From NCBI RefSeq assembly GCF_000315915.1, contig NC_020187.1, positions 62,001 to 126,000 on the forward strand: DNA of 64,000 bases, given 5' to 3'. Below the pieces are notes generated by a model. That model was given only the letters and a program-made list of their open reading frames with translations. It did not search any database and was not told the DNA's origin. Made by a program: the position numbers and the translations under genes. Of the stretch, positions 9,514 through 19,590 are shown in pieces (position 1 is the first letter of the stretch; each line of letters opens with the position of its first letter). The stretch is from Henningerozyma blattae CBS 6284 (Eukaryota > Ascomycota > Saccharomycetes > Saccharomycetales > Saccharomycetaceae).

Positions 9514-12500
9514 ATGAGTACAAAATTGGATTCGACTGGTAAATCTGCTACTGCCACAGCAACATCTCCTGTAAATAATGCCTCTTCGTTTACTAATGGG
9601 AAGGATTTAGCAATCCAAAATCAGCATCAGAATAATGACCATGGCACTTCTAACAATATATCTTCTTCCGAATATACTGACAAGACTTCCAATTTAGATG
9701 ATACTAAAGAGTATCTCAACCAACAACATAAGAATATAGACAACCATGCAGTAATAGAGAATCATTATAGTGATGGGAAAGATAAAAGTCCGACAAATGA
9801 CAACATGGGCGAAATATTAAACAACCCACCTGAAATACAGCATGTCGAAATTAATCAATTGCCTTTGTCGAAGATTATTAGAAATTTGACAGTCTATACC
9901 ATTAAAGAAATTTCTCAATATATGAAAACGAATAACCACACAAATGGTCCTACATCGTCAGCTACATCTGCAAATGGTTCAGGTGATATGAATTCAAGTT
10001 CGTCAAGAAAGATCCGTTTTTTAAAACTAATTATCTTTCTAAGAAATCAATTCCTAAAATTATACGTTCTAATTAAATGGTGTAAAACGATAAAAAATAA
10101 CAATTTTAATATAATGATAGATCTTTTGAATTGGTTCAGATCTACAAATTTAACTGTGAATAATTGTATTTGGCTATTAAAAAATAATATTACCAATATG
10201 AACAACGCCAAATTACCTAATGTAGATTTAGTCACTTCATTAGAGGTTTTATCCTTGGGTAAACCGAATTTTTCTTCCAATTCTACTAGACAAACATATG
10301 ATAACAATTCAAGCAGCAACCTTTTAAGCTTGGATACTTCAATAATCGATAAAAATATTAAAATACCTCCTGATTTGATTTTGAATAAATTGCATGATTT
10401 AAATATATTAATTTCCACCAAATTAGCATTAATGAATATACCAGAGCAATTCAATAATTATATCATTAAAGATGGTCGTGTGTACATTACTGCCAAAAAT
10501 GAGTTTGAAATTCAATTGGCAACTATTGATAGAAAATCTCCGTTATTCTTTGTCGATTTAAAACTAAACTTCTTCAACAATAATCAAATATTCATCCCAA
10601 TTAATAAAATCAAATTTGAAAAAATTATTAATGAAATCTTATTCAAATCCAAAAATCCCTTATTTGCTTTGTACAAATTCTTGCATAAATATATTATCAG
10701 TTTACAATTATTTTTAATTCATAATGAATTATTAATCTTGGAAAATGACGGTAAATTTAATGGTGGCAATTTGGTACATCGTTATGACTCAAAAAAAAAT
10801 ATTATTTCAATTAGATATTGGTTGAATGTTCATATGGGGAATAAAGGTAAAATTATCATTGGAATCGATAGAAAATCTGATAATTTGATTTTAAAATGGG
10901 ATCACGACATCGCTAAAAACTCAAGATTACCAACAAATTATTTTGATATCTTGACAAATTTAGAATCTGTCTTGGACGAAATCATGTTCAATCACGCTCA
11001 TTTAATTAGAGCTGAATTATTATCGAAGGGTATCTTTCAAGAAGATGAGGAGAATTCAGATGTCTTATTATTTCAAATGCCAACTACCTGTTTATCTGTG
11101 GCACCAATTCAACTAAAAATTGATTTAAAAAGTGGTGTATTCTATTTTAAAAATCCAACTTCACTTTTACAGCTATACACTAAAAAAATTAATATGGCAA
11201 ACACTGCAGAAGAATTAACAACTGTATTACAAAATTTAAAATTGGATAAAATTAAGCAAGTACTACGTAATATGTTTGAAAAGACAGGTTGGGTTTGTAG
11301 TAGCGCTGTTAAATTAGACAAGCCAATACAGACCAAGTTTAATATAATTAATACGTATAATAATAATAGTAGTAGTAGCAATAATAATAATAACAAAGCA
11401 AAGCAAGATGGATCTCCGGCAAGAACTAATAATGAAGTTGAAAAGTATACCCTTCTACAAGATGATATATTCATTTGTCTGCCCAGTTGGCCAGCTCATT
11501 GGTATTTAATTCTAACTATTATATCTTCAAATACTTCATGTGTGATTGAAAAGCGTGTAGGTAAAGTTATGTCAGTGAATGGGAAATGGCAAATTGTTTA
11601 TATGGATGATTCAAATGTTAACCCTGTTAAATTGGAAACTATGACATATAAAAAAATTATGCATTTACAAAAATCAATACTAAGAAAGATTATTAATCAT
11701 ATGATTATTGATTCGTTAAATCAATTAAAAATTAGTAATAAAATCTGCTCATCTGAAAAAATACTATCGATTTTACCTGATTATATTTCAGTTACATCAA
11801 AACCGACCCCAGGCACTACATCATCTGCTATAGTTAACTCTAGCACTGTAACTTCAAACATTACCCCTACGCAAATTCCACACAACAATGATTATTCACC
11901 AATAATTGCATTGGAACTTAATTCTTTCTTAGACGGGTCAGTTGCTTCCAATACAGCATTAGAAAGTTCAATGTTCTTAAGAATTGATTATTCAACTTCT
12001 GAAATTAAGTTGTTTGGTAGATTTAAGAGGGATATCATGAGCTTGAAGTGCAGGTGCGATGAATTAATGATTAACTTAGTGAAAACTGATCCTTTGGCAT
12101 TTTATTTGGGCAAAAAATTTTCAAATTTAAATTTTATTGTCCAGTATTTAACAGAATTTAAACAAAAGTTATTTCAATTAGTTGTTGTAACCGATGTTGT
12201 GGAACGCTTACACAAAAACTTTGCATCAGATACTTTTGAAATAGTGGCATTGAAGCCAAATGAAATATCTTTCAAATATTTGAAGGATGGTCTTGATTCA
12301 AATGATTGTACTATTCAAATACAGGACAAAGATAAAATTATGGAGAAATTATCAATAACATTATCACCATCTAATCCTCAGCATATTATCCAACCATTTA
12401 TTGAAAATGAAAAGATGGACTACCATTTTGTATTCAATTATCTTCAATTCACGTCATCATTATTTGCGACTCTGCAACAGATTGTCACAAATAATCAAAC

Positions 12501-12945
12501 AAAACTGGAAGAATCTCAAACAATAGTGAGTTTCGGTTTACATAATTTGTATTCTTACCAAATCATATTCTTCTTACCGCCTATTAATAAAACATTTAAT
12601 ATTCTAGTAGATTTAAAGAACGTTTCTCATAATGAGTATTGTAAAATGAAATACTATATTCATTTTTCAAAGAAAGAAGAGAACTTAGCAATTAAATCAC
12701 CAGGGTATTCATTAGTAAGGAAGATCCAAAAAAATATTTTCTCGCTTGATACCATAAATAAAGATAATATAAAGAAATATCCTACTGCTATAAGACTCTC
12801 AGCTGGTATATGTTGTGATTCTGAAGATGTAGAATTCATTCTAAAAGATATTACCAAAATATTCGATAACTATGATTCAGTAGATACACCTACTGGGGGG
12901 TCAACAGGAGGTATCCCAACTCCTGCATTGACCGCTGCTATGTAA
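9514..12945 (+). CDS. RGR1: Mediator complex subunit 14 (Rgr1)
   Basis: 1143 residues, slightly longer than S. cerevisiae Rgr1/Med14 (YLR071C, 1082). After an Asn/Ser/Thr-rich leader of about 110 residues comes the conserved Med14 N-terminus (INQLPLSKIIRNLTVYTIKEISQYM, then LKLIIFLRNQFLKLYVLIKWCK). Further conserved hydrophobic blocks run throughout. An Asn/Ser homopolymer insert encoded by AAT/AGT repeats lies at about residues 612-628 (bases 11350-11395). Med14 is the architectural backbone joining the Mediator head, middle and tail in the nucleus and is essential in yeast. It lies beside LAM6 as in S. cerevisiae. Reading frame intact. Confidence 0.96.
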   Translation: MSTKLDSTGKSATATATSPVNNASSFTNGKDLAIQNQHQNNDHGTSNNISSSEYTDKTSNLDDTKEYLNQQHKNIDNHAVIENHYSDGKDKSPTNDNMGEILNNPPEIQHVEINQLPLSKIIRNLTVYTIKEISQYMKTNNHTNGPTSSATSANGSGDMNSSSSRKIRFLKLIIFLRNQFLKLYVLIKWCKTIKNNNFNIMIDLLNWFRSTNLTVNNCIWLLKNNITNMNNAKLPNVDLVTSLEVLSLGKPNFSSNSTRQTYDNNSSSNLLSLDTSIIDKNIKIPPDLILNKLHDLNILISTKLALMNIPEQFNNYIIKDGRVYITAKNEFEIQLATIDRKSPLFFVDLKLNFFNNNQIFIPINKIKFEKIINEILFKSKNPLFALYKFLHKYIISLQLFLIHNELLILENDGKFNGGNLVHRYDSKKNIISIRYWLNVHMGNKGKIIIGIDRKSDNLILKWDHDIAKNSRLPTNYFDILTNLESVLDEIMFNHAHLIRAELLSKGIFQEDEENSDVLLFQMPTTCLSVAPIQLKIDLKSGVFYFKNPTSLLQLYTKKINMANTAEELTTVLQNLKLDKIKQVLRNMFEKTGWVCSSAVKLDKPIQTKFNIINTYNNNSSSSNNNNNKAKQDGSPARTNNEVEKYTLLQDDIFICLPSWPAHWYLILTIISSNTSCVIEKRVGKVMSVNGKWQIVYMDDSNVNPVKLETMTYKKIMHLQKSILRKIINHMIIDSLNQLKISNKICSSEKILSILPDYISVTSKPTPGTTSSAIVNSSTVTSNITPTQIPHNNDYSPIIALELNSFLDGSVASNTALESSMFLRIDYSTSEIKLFGRFKRDIMSLKCRCDELMINLVKTDPLAFYLGKKFSNLNFIVQYLTEFKQKLFQLVVVTDVVERLHKNFASDTFEIVALKPNEISFKYLKDGLDSNDCTIQIQDKDKIMEKLSITLSPSNPQHIIQPFIENEKMDYHFVFNYLQFTSSLFATLQQIVTNNQTKLEESQTIVSFGLHNLYSYQIIFFLPPINKTFNILVDLKNVSHNEYCKMKYYIHFSKKEENLAIKSPGYSLVRKIQKNIFSLDTINKDNIKKYPTAIRLSAGICCDSEDVEFILKDITKIFDNYDSVDTPTGGSTGGIPTPALTAAM

Positions 12946-13207
12946 CTAGTAGCAAAGGCATTCCATAAATGTACATATAGTCCTATAAAAATCTGAAGTA
13001 TATGAGAGTAGTTGATAATTTGATAATTATTAAATCATATAATTAAATATTGACATATGTGTGTAGTATTACCTAATAAATATTGTATTTTTTGTCAATT
13101 AATGTTATACATGAGCGTTTGATAATAACAACTGTAAAATGCTAATAAACTATGCTTATAATATACAAAATAAAGTACTAGTAAGATAAGATGGTACATA
13201 AAAAAAT

Positions 13208-13723
13208 TTACATAGTATACATATCATCATTCTTGATTTTATCTAATAAATCGTCAATCTTTGGACCCATTTTTGGTTGGCCTCTCTTTGTTTTTTGAGT
13301 CATTCTTTTCTTTCTTATCTCTCGTTCACGCTCTTTTCTTTCTATAGTTTGGATTCTTTCCAATTCATAACGCCTATGTTCTTCTTCTCTTTGTTTTTTT
13401 TCTTTTTTACGTTCTCTTTTGATTTCTTTCTTCTCGTCTATTCTTTTCTTGCCCTCTAAGGCTCTTTCTTTCCTCAAAGCCTTAGCACTTTTACGTTCTT
13501 CAGAATATTGTTTCTCAGGGAGAGAGTAGCCTTCTTCTTGTAAGGCCTTTAGATAATCTTTCTTTTGTTTGGCACGTCTATGCAAGTTTTTCTGTATTTC
13601 ACGTATCTTATATTCTTTAGTGAATTTTTTACTATTATTGAATTTTTTATGATTAAACTTTTTAGCAGTTCCAAACTTCATGTTGCTATTACGCTTACTA
13701 TCAGTAAAGTTAGTGTCATCCAT
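13208..13723 (-). CDS. FYV7: Fyv7-like rRNA-processing protein
   Basis: Starting at the ATG at 13723 (MDDTNFTDSKRNSNMKFGTA) the protein has 171 residues, against 151 in S. cerevisiae Fyv7 (YLR068W). The longer frame uses only a TTG. It is extremely basic and highly charged, with Lys/Arg/Glu helices throughout, and has the family segments KEYKIREIQKNLHRRAKQKK (residues about 34-53), the LQEEGYSLPE block and the C-terminal PKMGPKIDDLLDKIKND. Fyv7 is a nucleolar factor needed for 35S pre-rRNA processing toward 18S rRNA. A PAC element and an RRPE-like core lie upstream, as in ribosome-biogenesis promoters. Its neighbours RGR1 (YLR071C) and PET309 (YLR067C) agree. Confidence 0.9.
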   Translation of the reverse strand: MDDTNFTDSKRNSNMKFGTAKKFNHKKFNNSKKFTKEYKIREIQKNLHRRAKQKKDYLKALQEEGYSLPEKQYSEERKSAKALRKERALEGKKRIDEKKEIKRERKKEKKQREEEHRRYELERIQTIERKEREREIRKKRMTQKTKRGQPKMGPKIDDLLDKIKNDDMYTM

Positions 13724-13835
13724 TATGAATATTATATGTAATGATGGTTTTGTAAACAATTTACTGCTTTGGTTGTTGTATCTTTTGTATCATTAGCAAA
13801 CAACTACATTTTTTTAAAAGCCAGAGGTAAAATAT

Positions 13836-13844
13836 CGATGAGCT
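13836..13844 (+). promoter_or_regulatory. PAC element upstream of FYV7 (RRPE-like core nearby)
   Basis: CGATGAGCT matches the PAC motif (GCGATGAGMT core) recognised by Dot6/Tod6. It lies about 115 bp upstream of the FYV7 start. An AAAATTT core, like RRPE (Stb3 site), lies at 13863-13869. This pair marks ribosome-biogenesis promoters. PET309 diverges from the same region. Confidence 0.65.
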
Positions 13845-14047
13845 ATCCAGCTTACCTTCTGGAAAATTTGACTATTTGGAATTTCGGCTATCGAAACGCA
13901 CGATTTAAGAAAACAGCCTTTAAATTTAAGATTTAGCAAATTAGCCTAATAACAATAATAGAGTATAAGTTAAAGACAATTTGTTCGAATTGGTTACACA
14001 TACTATTGTGAAATTACTGGTTTATCTGTATATATCTATGCATAGGT

Positions 14048-16897
14048 ATGCGTCAAGAAGCCAAACGAATAGCAAAGAAGTGTACTAAGCTACCTCTCAG
14101 ATCAAGCCTTCCAAAAAATATTAAGAATATATTTACCAAAGACTATAAATATAAGTCTCTCGATCAGGATACCCTTAGAATACTTCTGAGTTATTACAAT
14201 CCATTGTTTAAAAAAAAAGAAAGTATACCAAATGTACAAGAGAGATTATATTTATTAAATTTCCTATATCAAAAAAAGCATTACAATAACGTCATCAATC
14301 TTTGCCATTATTATATCCTGAGTTCCTCTGGCAAGAATCAGAATGGTAATTCAGAAGATCTTTGGTTTACTGAATTAAAATACTATTTAGGTGCCCTTGC
14401 TAAGAAAAATCACTGGGTTGTTTTAGATGGTAAAATAAATTTCATTATAAAAAGGTACTCGAAATCAAAGCCAGAAGCCGTAGAAAAACTTATCCTTTCC
14501 ACTCTTGGCAAAATATTTTCAAGCAATGATTTATCCGTAAGAGATGCTCTGTTTAGATGGTGTCAATGGACTACAGCATTTTATGGGCATTGTAAGTTTA
14601 CTAAGCCAAATAGACACTCTAAAATTACTAAGGGATTGATTTATTATATAAATAAGATACATATGCGAGAAAAATCGTCTGGACCTATTATTTGCAACGC
14701 CTTAGATTGGATTAAATCTACGAAAAGTATAACATTGTCTAATCAACTATCCACTACGCTAATCTCTATACTTACTCAGCTTGAGCTGTATAAACTTGCA
14801 GAACTTGTCTGGAATTATAAACTCAATAATCAACTAAATGTTGTTGCATCTGATTTAACATGTATATTAAGGATTTATAGACGGCTCGAAAAATACAGTT
14901 TAGTTGTCACTACATATGAGCAACATCCTGAGATTCACACTGAAAACCAACAATTTGATTATGTACTTATTGCAAAAGCTCAATTAAAAGACTGGAGTGG
15001 TCTTCGAGCTCAATTTGATGCGTTATTTGGTATAGGTGAATTGCCTAGTCTGAGGCATTATGGTACTGTGATGTATGCAATTGCTACTGAGGGAGATATT
15101 GAATCAGTAGATAAACTTTATGTTCAATTATTGCACAGAGGATTTAAGCCAGATTATGCTATATTGCAAGCTTTATTGTTTGCACATTACTCAGTAGGTG
15201 ATATGAATGGCTGCCTTTCACAATATGAATTGTTTCGAAAATATTCAGTAAAGCCATCACCTTCTACAATAGCAATAATGTTAAAAGTTCATATGAAAAT
15301 AAGCGGTATTGACGGGGCTTTAAAATTCCTGAAGAGAATTTTAGATTCTGACCCGGATTTAATCGATGAAAAACATTTTAGTTCTTTAATAAATATGTGC
15401 TCAACAACTACCAACTACTTAATTGCAGAAGAACTATTCCATGTTATGAAAGATGATTATAATTTGATCCCTACCAGCTCATCAATAGCTTCATTGATGC
15501 AAGTTTATATTGAAAGCAAACTTTATGAAAAAGCTCAATTATTGTACAGTCAGTATATTAATTCAACAGAGGTCGGTATCAACCGACTACGCATTTATAA
15601 CAAAGGGCTGCTTCTTCAGATAGCGATGAAAAGTGAGATTGGTTATCAAGCAATATTAAATCGTATTAAGTCGGACCATTTAAAACTAAATGAAGAATCA
15701 TATTTTGCAATATTATCATATCATATAAAACTGAAAAAGGATTATATAGTTGCAGAACAACTTCTTATGAAATTATTGGAAAATCCTATGTTACAAATAA
15801 CCTCACGGCATTTTAATCTGTTATTTAAAGCATATGATTATATATCTAATAGAGAAGGTGTGTTTCGACTTTATAAGACAATGACTAGTAATGGTATTTT
15901 ACTAAATTCTTCCATTTTATTTTATATTATAAAGTCTACTTTCAAAATTCAACTTAGATCTCAAAAGCAACTTGATCAAAGTATAGCATTAGTTCAACAT
16001 ATTCTAGGCCATGCTTCACGAGGAACTCTAGATATACCAATACCATTCTTACATCCTTCAATTGTAGCATGGCCAATGAGAATGATTGCTCGATATGACA
16101 ATCCAGAAAAGGCCTTTCAGCTTTTGAATCAATATAATAAATTATTCTATAAGCATGATGATTATTCTGCAAATAACAAGTTCGTCATTATGAGATCTCA
16201 GTTGGTAATCTATGCTACTCTAGAGCAATGGGATACATTCGGAAATCTATTCGATGTATATTGGCAAACAATTCTGAATTACTCATCTCGGCCATCTGCC
16301 ACAGTGCCAAATTTAAAAGCTAATACTCTAATGAAAGATTTATTTTATTATAAGGTACGCCATTTGGCAGCAACGAATTCTATCTCAGAGCTACCAAAAT
16401 GGTTAGAAACCCTTGAAGAGCATGGGTTGGTATTAGATAACACATCGTGGAATGAAGCTGTTCGGTACTTATTCAGTAATCCTAATACAATTTCAGTTGG
16501 GTTAAAATATGTCAACTCTAAGCTAATACATGGTTTTAATATAATTCATAAATTGAGATTAGCCAAAAAGCATCAAAATGAAAGTGGTAGTGGTCAAATT
16601 ACAAATTGGCTACTTTCTAAGAGGCAAGAAAATCCAAAGAGTTACGTACCCACATTATACATAAAATCAGATGTTTACCATGAATTAATGGAGCTACTTG
16701 ATAAATACTTGAATTATGTTCCTGATCTGGAATCAAAAGTGAAGAACTTTGCCGAGCAATATCCTTATTTTATGAAATCATATTTACTTTCGAAGAGGAC
16801 TAACGTAGCCCATTGGGAAGTTATAGAAACAAAATACAAAGAACAACTCCAATTTATTCGTTCAACTAAAAGAATTTTATCAAAAGAATCTTGGTAA
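14048..16897 (+). CDS. PET309: Mitochondrial PPR protein, COX1 mRNA translational activator
   Basis: 949 residues, against 965 for S. cerevisiae Pet309 (YLR067C), which lies next to FYV7 as here. The first 40 residues are basic (RQEAKRIAKKCTKLPLRSSLPK), consistent with mitochondrial import. The middle (about 300-650) is a series of helical pairs of the pentatricopeptide type, for example LRHYGTVMYAIATEGDIESV and IAIMLKVHMKISGIDGALKF. Pet309 stabilises COX1 mRNA and is needed to translate it at the inner membrane. Reading frame intact. Assignment rests on length, PPR character and position. Confidence 0.92.
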   Translation: MRQEAKRIAKKCTKLPLRSSLPKNIKNIFTKDYKYKSLDQDTLRILLSYYNPLFKKKESIPNVQERLYLLNFLYQKKHYNNVINLCHYYILSSSGKNQNGNSEDLWFTELKYYLGALAKKNHWVVLDGKINFIIKRYSKSKPEAVEKLILSTLGKIFSSNDLSVRDALFRWCQWTTAFYGHCKFTKPNRHSKITKGLIYYINKIHMREKSSGPIICNALDWIKSTKSITLSNQLSTTLISILTQLELYKLAELVWNYKLNNQLNVVASDLTCILRIYRRLEKYSLVVTTYEQHPEIHTENQQFDYVLIAKAQLKDWSGLRAQFDALFGIGELPSLRHYGTVMYAIATEGDIESVDKLYVQLLHRGFKPDYAILQALLFAHYSVGDMNGCLSQYELFRKYSVKPSPSTIAIMLKVHMKISGIDGALKFLKRILDSDPDLIDEKHFSSLINMCSTTTNYLIAEELFHVMKDDYNLIPTSSSIASLMQVYIESKLYEKAQLLYSQYINSTEVGINRLRIYNKGLLLQIAMKSEIGYQAILNRIKSDHLKLNEESYFAILSYHIKLKKDYIVAEQLLMKLLENPMLQITSRHFNLLFKAYDYISNREGVFRLYKTMTSNGILLNSSILFYIIKSTFKIQLRSQKQLDQSIALVQHILGHASRGTLDIPIPFLHPSIVAWPMRMIARYDNPEKAFQLLNQYNKLFYKHDDYSANNKFVIMRSQLVIYATLEQWDTFGNLFDVYWQTILNYSSRPSATVPNLKANTLMKDLFYYKVRHLAATNSISELPKWLETLEEHGLVLDNTSWNEAVRYLFSNPNTISVGLKYVNSKLIHGFNIIHKLRLAKKHQNESGSGQITNWLLSKRQENPKSYVPTLYIKSDVYHELMELLDKYLNYVPDLESKVKNFAEQYPYFMKSYLLSKRTNVAHWEVIETKYKEQLQFIRSTKRILSKESW

Positions 16898-17302
16898 ATT
16901 GACCATGATTTTTTATGGTATTAAGCACTCGTTTTTATTCCAAGAACTCATATTTATTCATATTCATTTAAAGGAAAAGAAGGGATATATAATGTAAGTA
17001 TTTCCCTGACTTGTAAATAATCATATATTATATAGAACAAACAAGTGTACAATATCTTACAAATTTAAGAGCCAAGGATTTTTTTTATAAAACCTTTAAT
17101 GATATTTAACCGCTACCTTTTTTAGCCGCCCGGAATATTTCAAGAAAGTGTCACAAATTCATAAATATTTGAAGGCAACATTGGAAAAAAAAAAAAAAAA
17201 CAGAAAATTAAATAAAAATTAAAAGGTTGTCAGATGAATAAAAAGCAAGTTATTAAGAATTAATTACTGAAAAATAAACTATAAAACAAATTGAATGTTA
17301 GA
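16898..17302. other. Intergenic region PET309 / transporter
   Basis: AT-rich, with a run of 16 A at about 17187-17202, useful as a nucleosome-excluding promoter tract for the downstream transporter. The only longer frame start for that transporter (17291) is a TTG, so I leave it non-coding. Confidence 0.55.
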
Positions 17303-19042
17303 ATGGAGAATATTAAAGAATCAGAAACGAATTCAGAAAATCAATTAGAATATATTGGTTTTATGAATTCTGTAAAACAAGTTAAAAGAAATATTGATAA
17401 ATTATCATATTTGATTCTTCTAGGTGGTATGATATTAGGTATGGAAATCTCTTCATTAACTTTATTTTTAAATGAAAGTTATTTTGTGGAATATTTTGGA
17501 TCTCTTACGTCATTTAGGCAAGGTTTGTTAACTGCTGCCAGTCCATTAGGTGGGATCTTTGGATGTATGATGTATGGAATAATTATGAAATCTAAAGGTA
17601 GGATATGGAGCTTCCGATTTGGTACGACTCTCTGGATTATAGGCAGTATAATTGCTGCTAGTGTTTGGAATATTTGGATAATTGTCATTGCCCGGTTTCT
17701 TAAGGGCATTACTGTGGGTATGTTTTCTATATTATTAACTGCATACATTAATGAAATATTCCCCATGGAACGAAAGGGAAAATCTATAGCAATATTACAT
17801 TTTGGAACCACGGTTTCAATTTTTCTTACATATTTGTTATGTTCAGTTTTCAATTTTTTGAAAAATCATTATTCATTTCGAATAGTTTGGATGATTGAAT
17901 CCATTCCAGCTATCTTTTTATTAATTGGTACATTGTGGATGCCCGAATCACCACGTTGGTTAACATTACATGGAGAATATGAAAAAGCTATTATGGTTCA
18001 AAATCGATTAATTAAAGAATATAATTGGAAAAAAATTCGTAATTTTTTTGAATTAACTGATAAATTAGATATCATAACGTTGTATGGTAAAGAGAGTGAA
18101 TCATATGGGTATAATGAATTATTTAAACAAGGATGCTGGAAACAAATGTTATTATGCATATTACTTCAGATTTTATTAAATTTTAGTGGGATGAGTATTT
18201 TATTGTATTATATACCATATGTTTGTGAAATGATTGGATTAGAAAACGATTTTAAAATCTTGGCAGGGTTAGCACCATATTTTGTTAATATGTTATTAGG
18301 ATTATTACCATTAACATATATTGAGAATATTGGCCGTAAAGATTTGATATTAGTTGGATCTATCCCATGTTCTATATTTATGATATTAATTGGAACCATC
18401 ATGGGTGTTTGTGGGTATTCAATTGATACTTTAGAGGGCAGTACGGGTGTTAATAATAATAATAATTCTATTAATTGGAAAGTTGATTTCCAGACTGGGT
18501 CAATAATTTTTGCCTTATGTTTAATATTCATATCATTTTTCACATTAACTTTAGCTAATGGGCCTAATATTTATATTGGAGAAATCTTGCCATTAAATGC
18601 CAGACCCAAAGGTTTCATATTAAATATTTTCATTGGATGGGTATTAAATTTTTCTATTACGTTATTATGTCCTTTATTATTTTGTAAATTGAAATGGGGG
18701 GTGTTTCTATTATTTGGGATAATTAGTTTAATGATTTCGATAATTTTATTTAAATGTTTAATTGAGACTAAAGGATTAGAAATTGGAGAGATTAATAAAT
18801 TATTTGAACCTAGAACTGGTAGAATTGAGAAGGATGTACAAGATAGTAGTGAAACAAAGGAATTTAATTTTATATCTTCATTGAAATCAAATAGTGGACA
18901 AGATGGAACAGGGAAATTGGATGAAGAGAAAAGCAATTTCAAGTTTTTAGATGATGAAAAGGAAATCGAATTAATTACGCCAATTACTTTTAGTATTGCT
19001 GATGATGAGATTGACTTAGGGCAAGTCGAGCAAGGAATATAA
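17303..19042 (+). CDS. Sugar-porter-family major facilitator transporter (YFL040W type)
   Basis: 579 residues from the ATG at 17303, with about 12 hydrophobic segments. Sugar-porter signatures are visible: the loop 2-3 sequence SKGRIWSFRFG, MPESPRWLTLHGEYEKA after helix 6, ENIGRKDL in loop 8-9, and ETKGLEIGEINKLF after helix 12. The C-terminal ~80 residues are an acidic cytoplasmic tail. It occupies the position of YFL040W beside ACT1 (YFL039C). In S. cerevisiae YFL040W is an uncharacterised sugar-porter-family member (540 residues). The substrate cannot be deduced. The sequence is quite divergent from hexose transporters, so glucose uptake should not be assumed. Confidence 0.9.
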   Translation: MENIKESETNSENQLEYIGFMNSVKQVKRNIDKLSYLILLGGMILGMEISSLTLFLNESYFVEYFGSLTSFRQGLLTAASPLGGIFGCMMYGIIMKSKGRIWSFRFGTTLWIIGSIIAASVWNIWIIVIARFLKGITVGMFSILLTAYINEIFPMERKGKSIAILHFGTTVSIFLTYLLCSVFNFLKNHYSFRIVWMIESIPAIFLLIGTLWMPESPRWLTLHGEYEKAIMVQNRLIKEYNWKKIRNFFELTDKLDIITLYGKESESYGYNELFKQGCWKQMLLCILLQILLNFSGMSILLYYIPYVCEMIGLENDFKILAGLAPYFVNMLLGLLPLTYIENIGRKDLILVGSIPCSIFMILIGTIMGVCGYSIDTLEGSTGVNNNNNSINWKVDFQTGSIIFALCLIFISFFTLTLANGPNIYIGEILPLNARPKGFILNIFIGWVLNFSITLLCPLLFCKLKWGVFLLFGIISLMISIILFKCLIETKGLEIGEINKLFEPRTGRIEKDVQDSSETKEFNFISSLKSNSGQDGTGKLDEEKSNFKFLDDEKEIELITPITFSIADDEIDLGQVEQGI

Positions 19043-19590
19043 GAAGGGGAAGGAGGGAAGGATTTAAGTTTATATTTATATTTATATTTTTTTTTATTTT
19101 TAGGAAATAAAAAAAGAAAAGTATAACTCCGGAATTCAATACTTACTCTATAGGGAAATTAAGGCACGTCAATGTAAACGAATCAAAATAAATGAATCTA
19201 TATATGATTTAAATAGGAAGAATTTTCGAGTAGGGGAGGCGGTACAAGCAAGTGCAAAAAAAAAAAAAAAAAAAAAAATAAGTTGAGTGGAATGAATATT
19301 TTTTATTTTTTTAATGATATAGAAAAGTTATATTTAAAACTATTGAATCTATATTTAGTCTATTTATATAATACTTTTAATTCTGTCTTTTCAATTTTTT
19401 CTTCAAAACTTTTTAGATCATCTATTTTTGGGGTAAATAAAATAAATGGAGTGGTAGTAGGGGCAGGAGCAGAAGGAGGTGGAGGAAGAAGAAGAGTTCA
19501 ATAAAAAAATTAATAAAAGATTATATAAGTTTTAATAATAATAATAAAATAAAATAATATGATAAATTATAATGAAAATTTTTTTTACGT
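19043..19590. other. Convergent intergenic region transporter / ACT1, with poly(A) tract
   Basis: AT-rich 3' flank of both genes. It contains an uninterrupted A tract of 20 or more bases at about 19256-19278 and a short G/A-rich stretch at 19445-19500. I see no real gene. Confidence 0.6.
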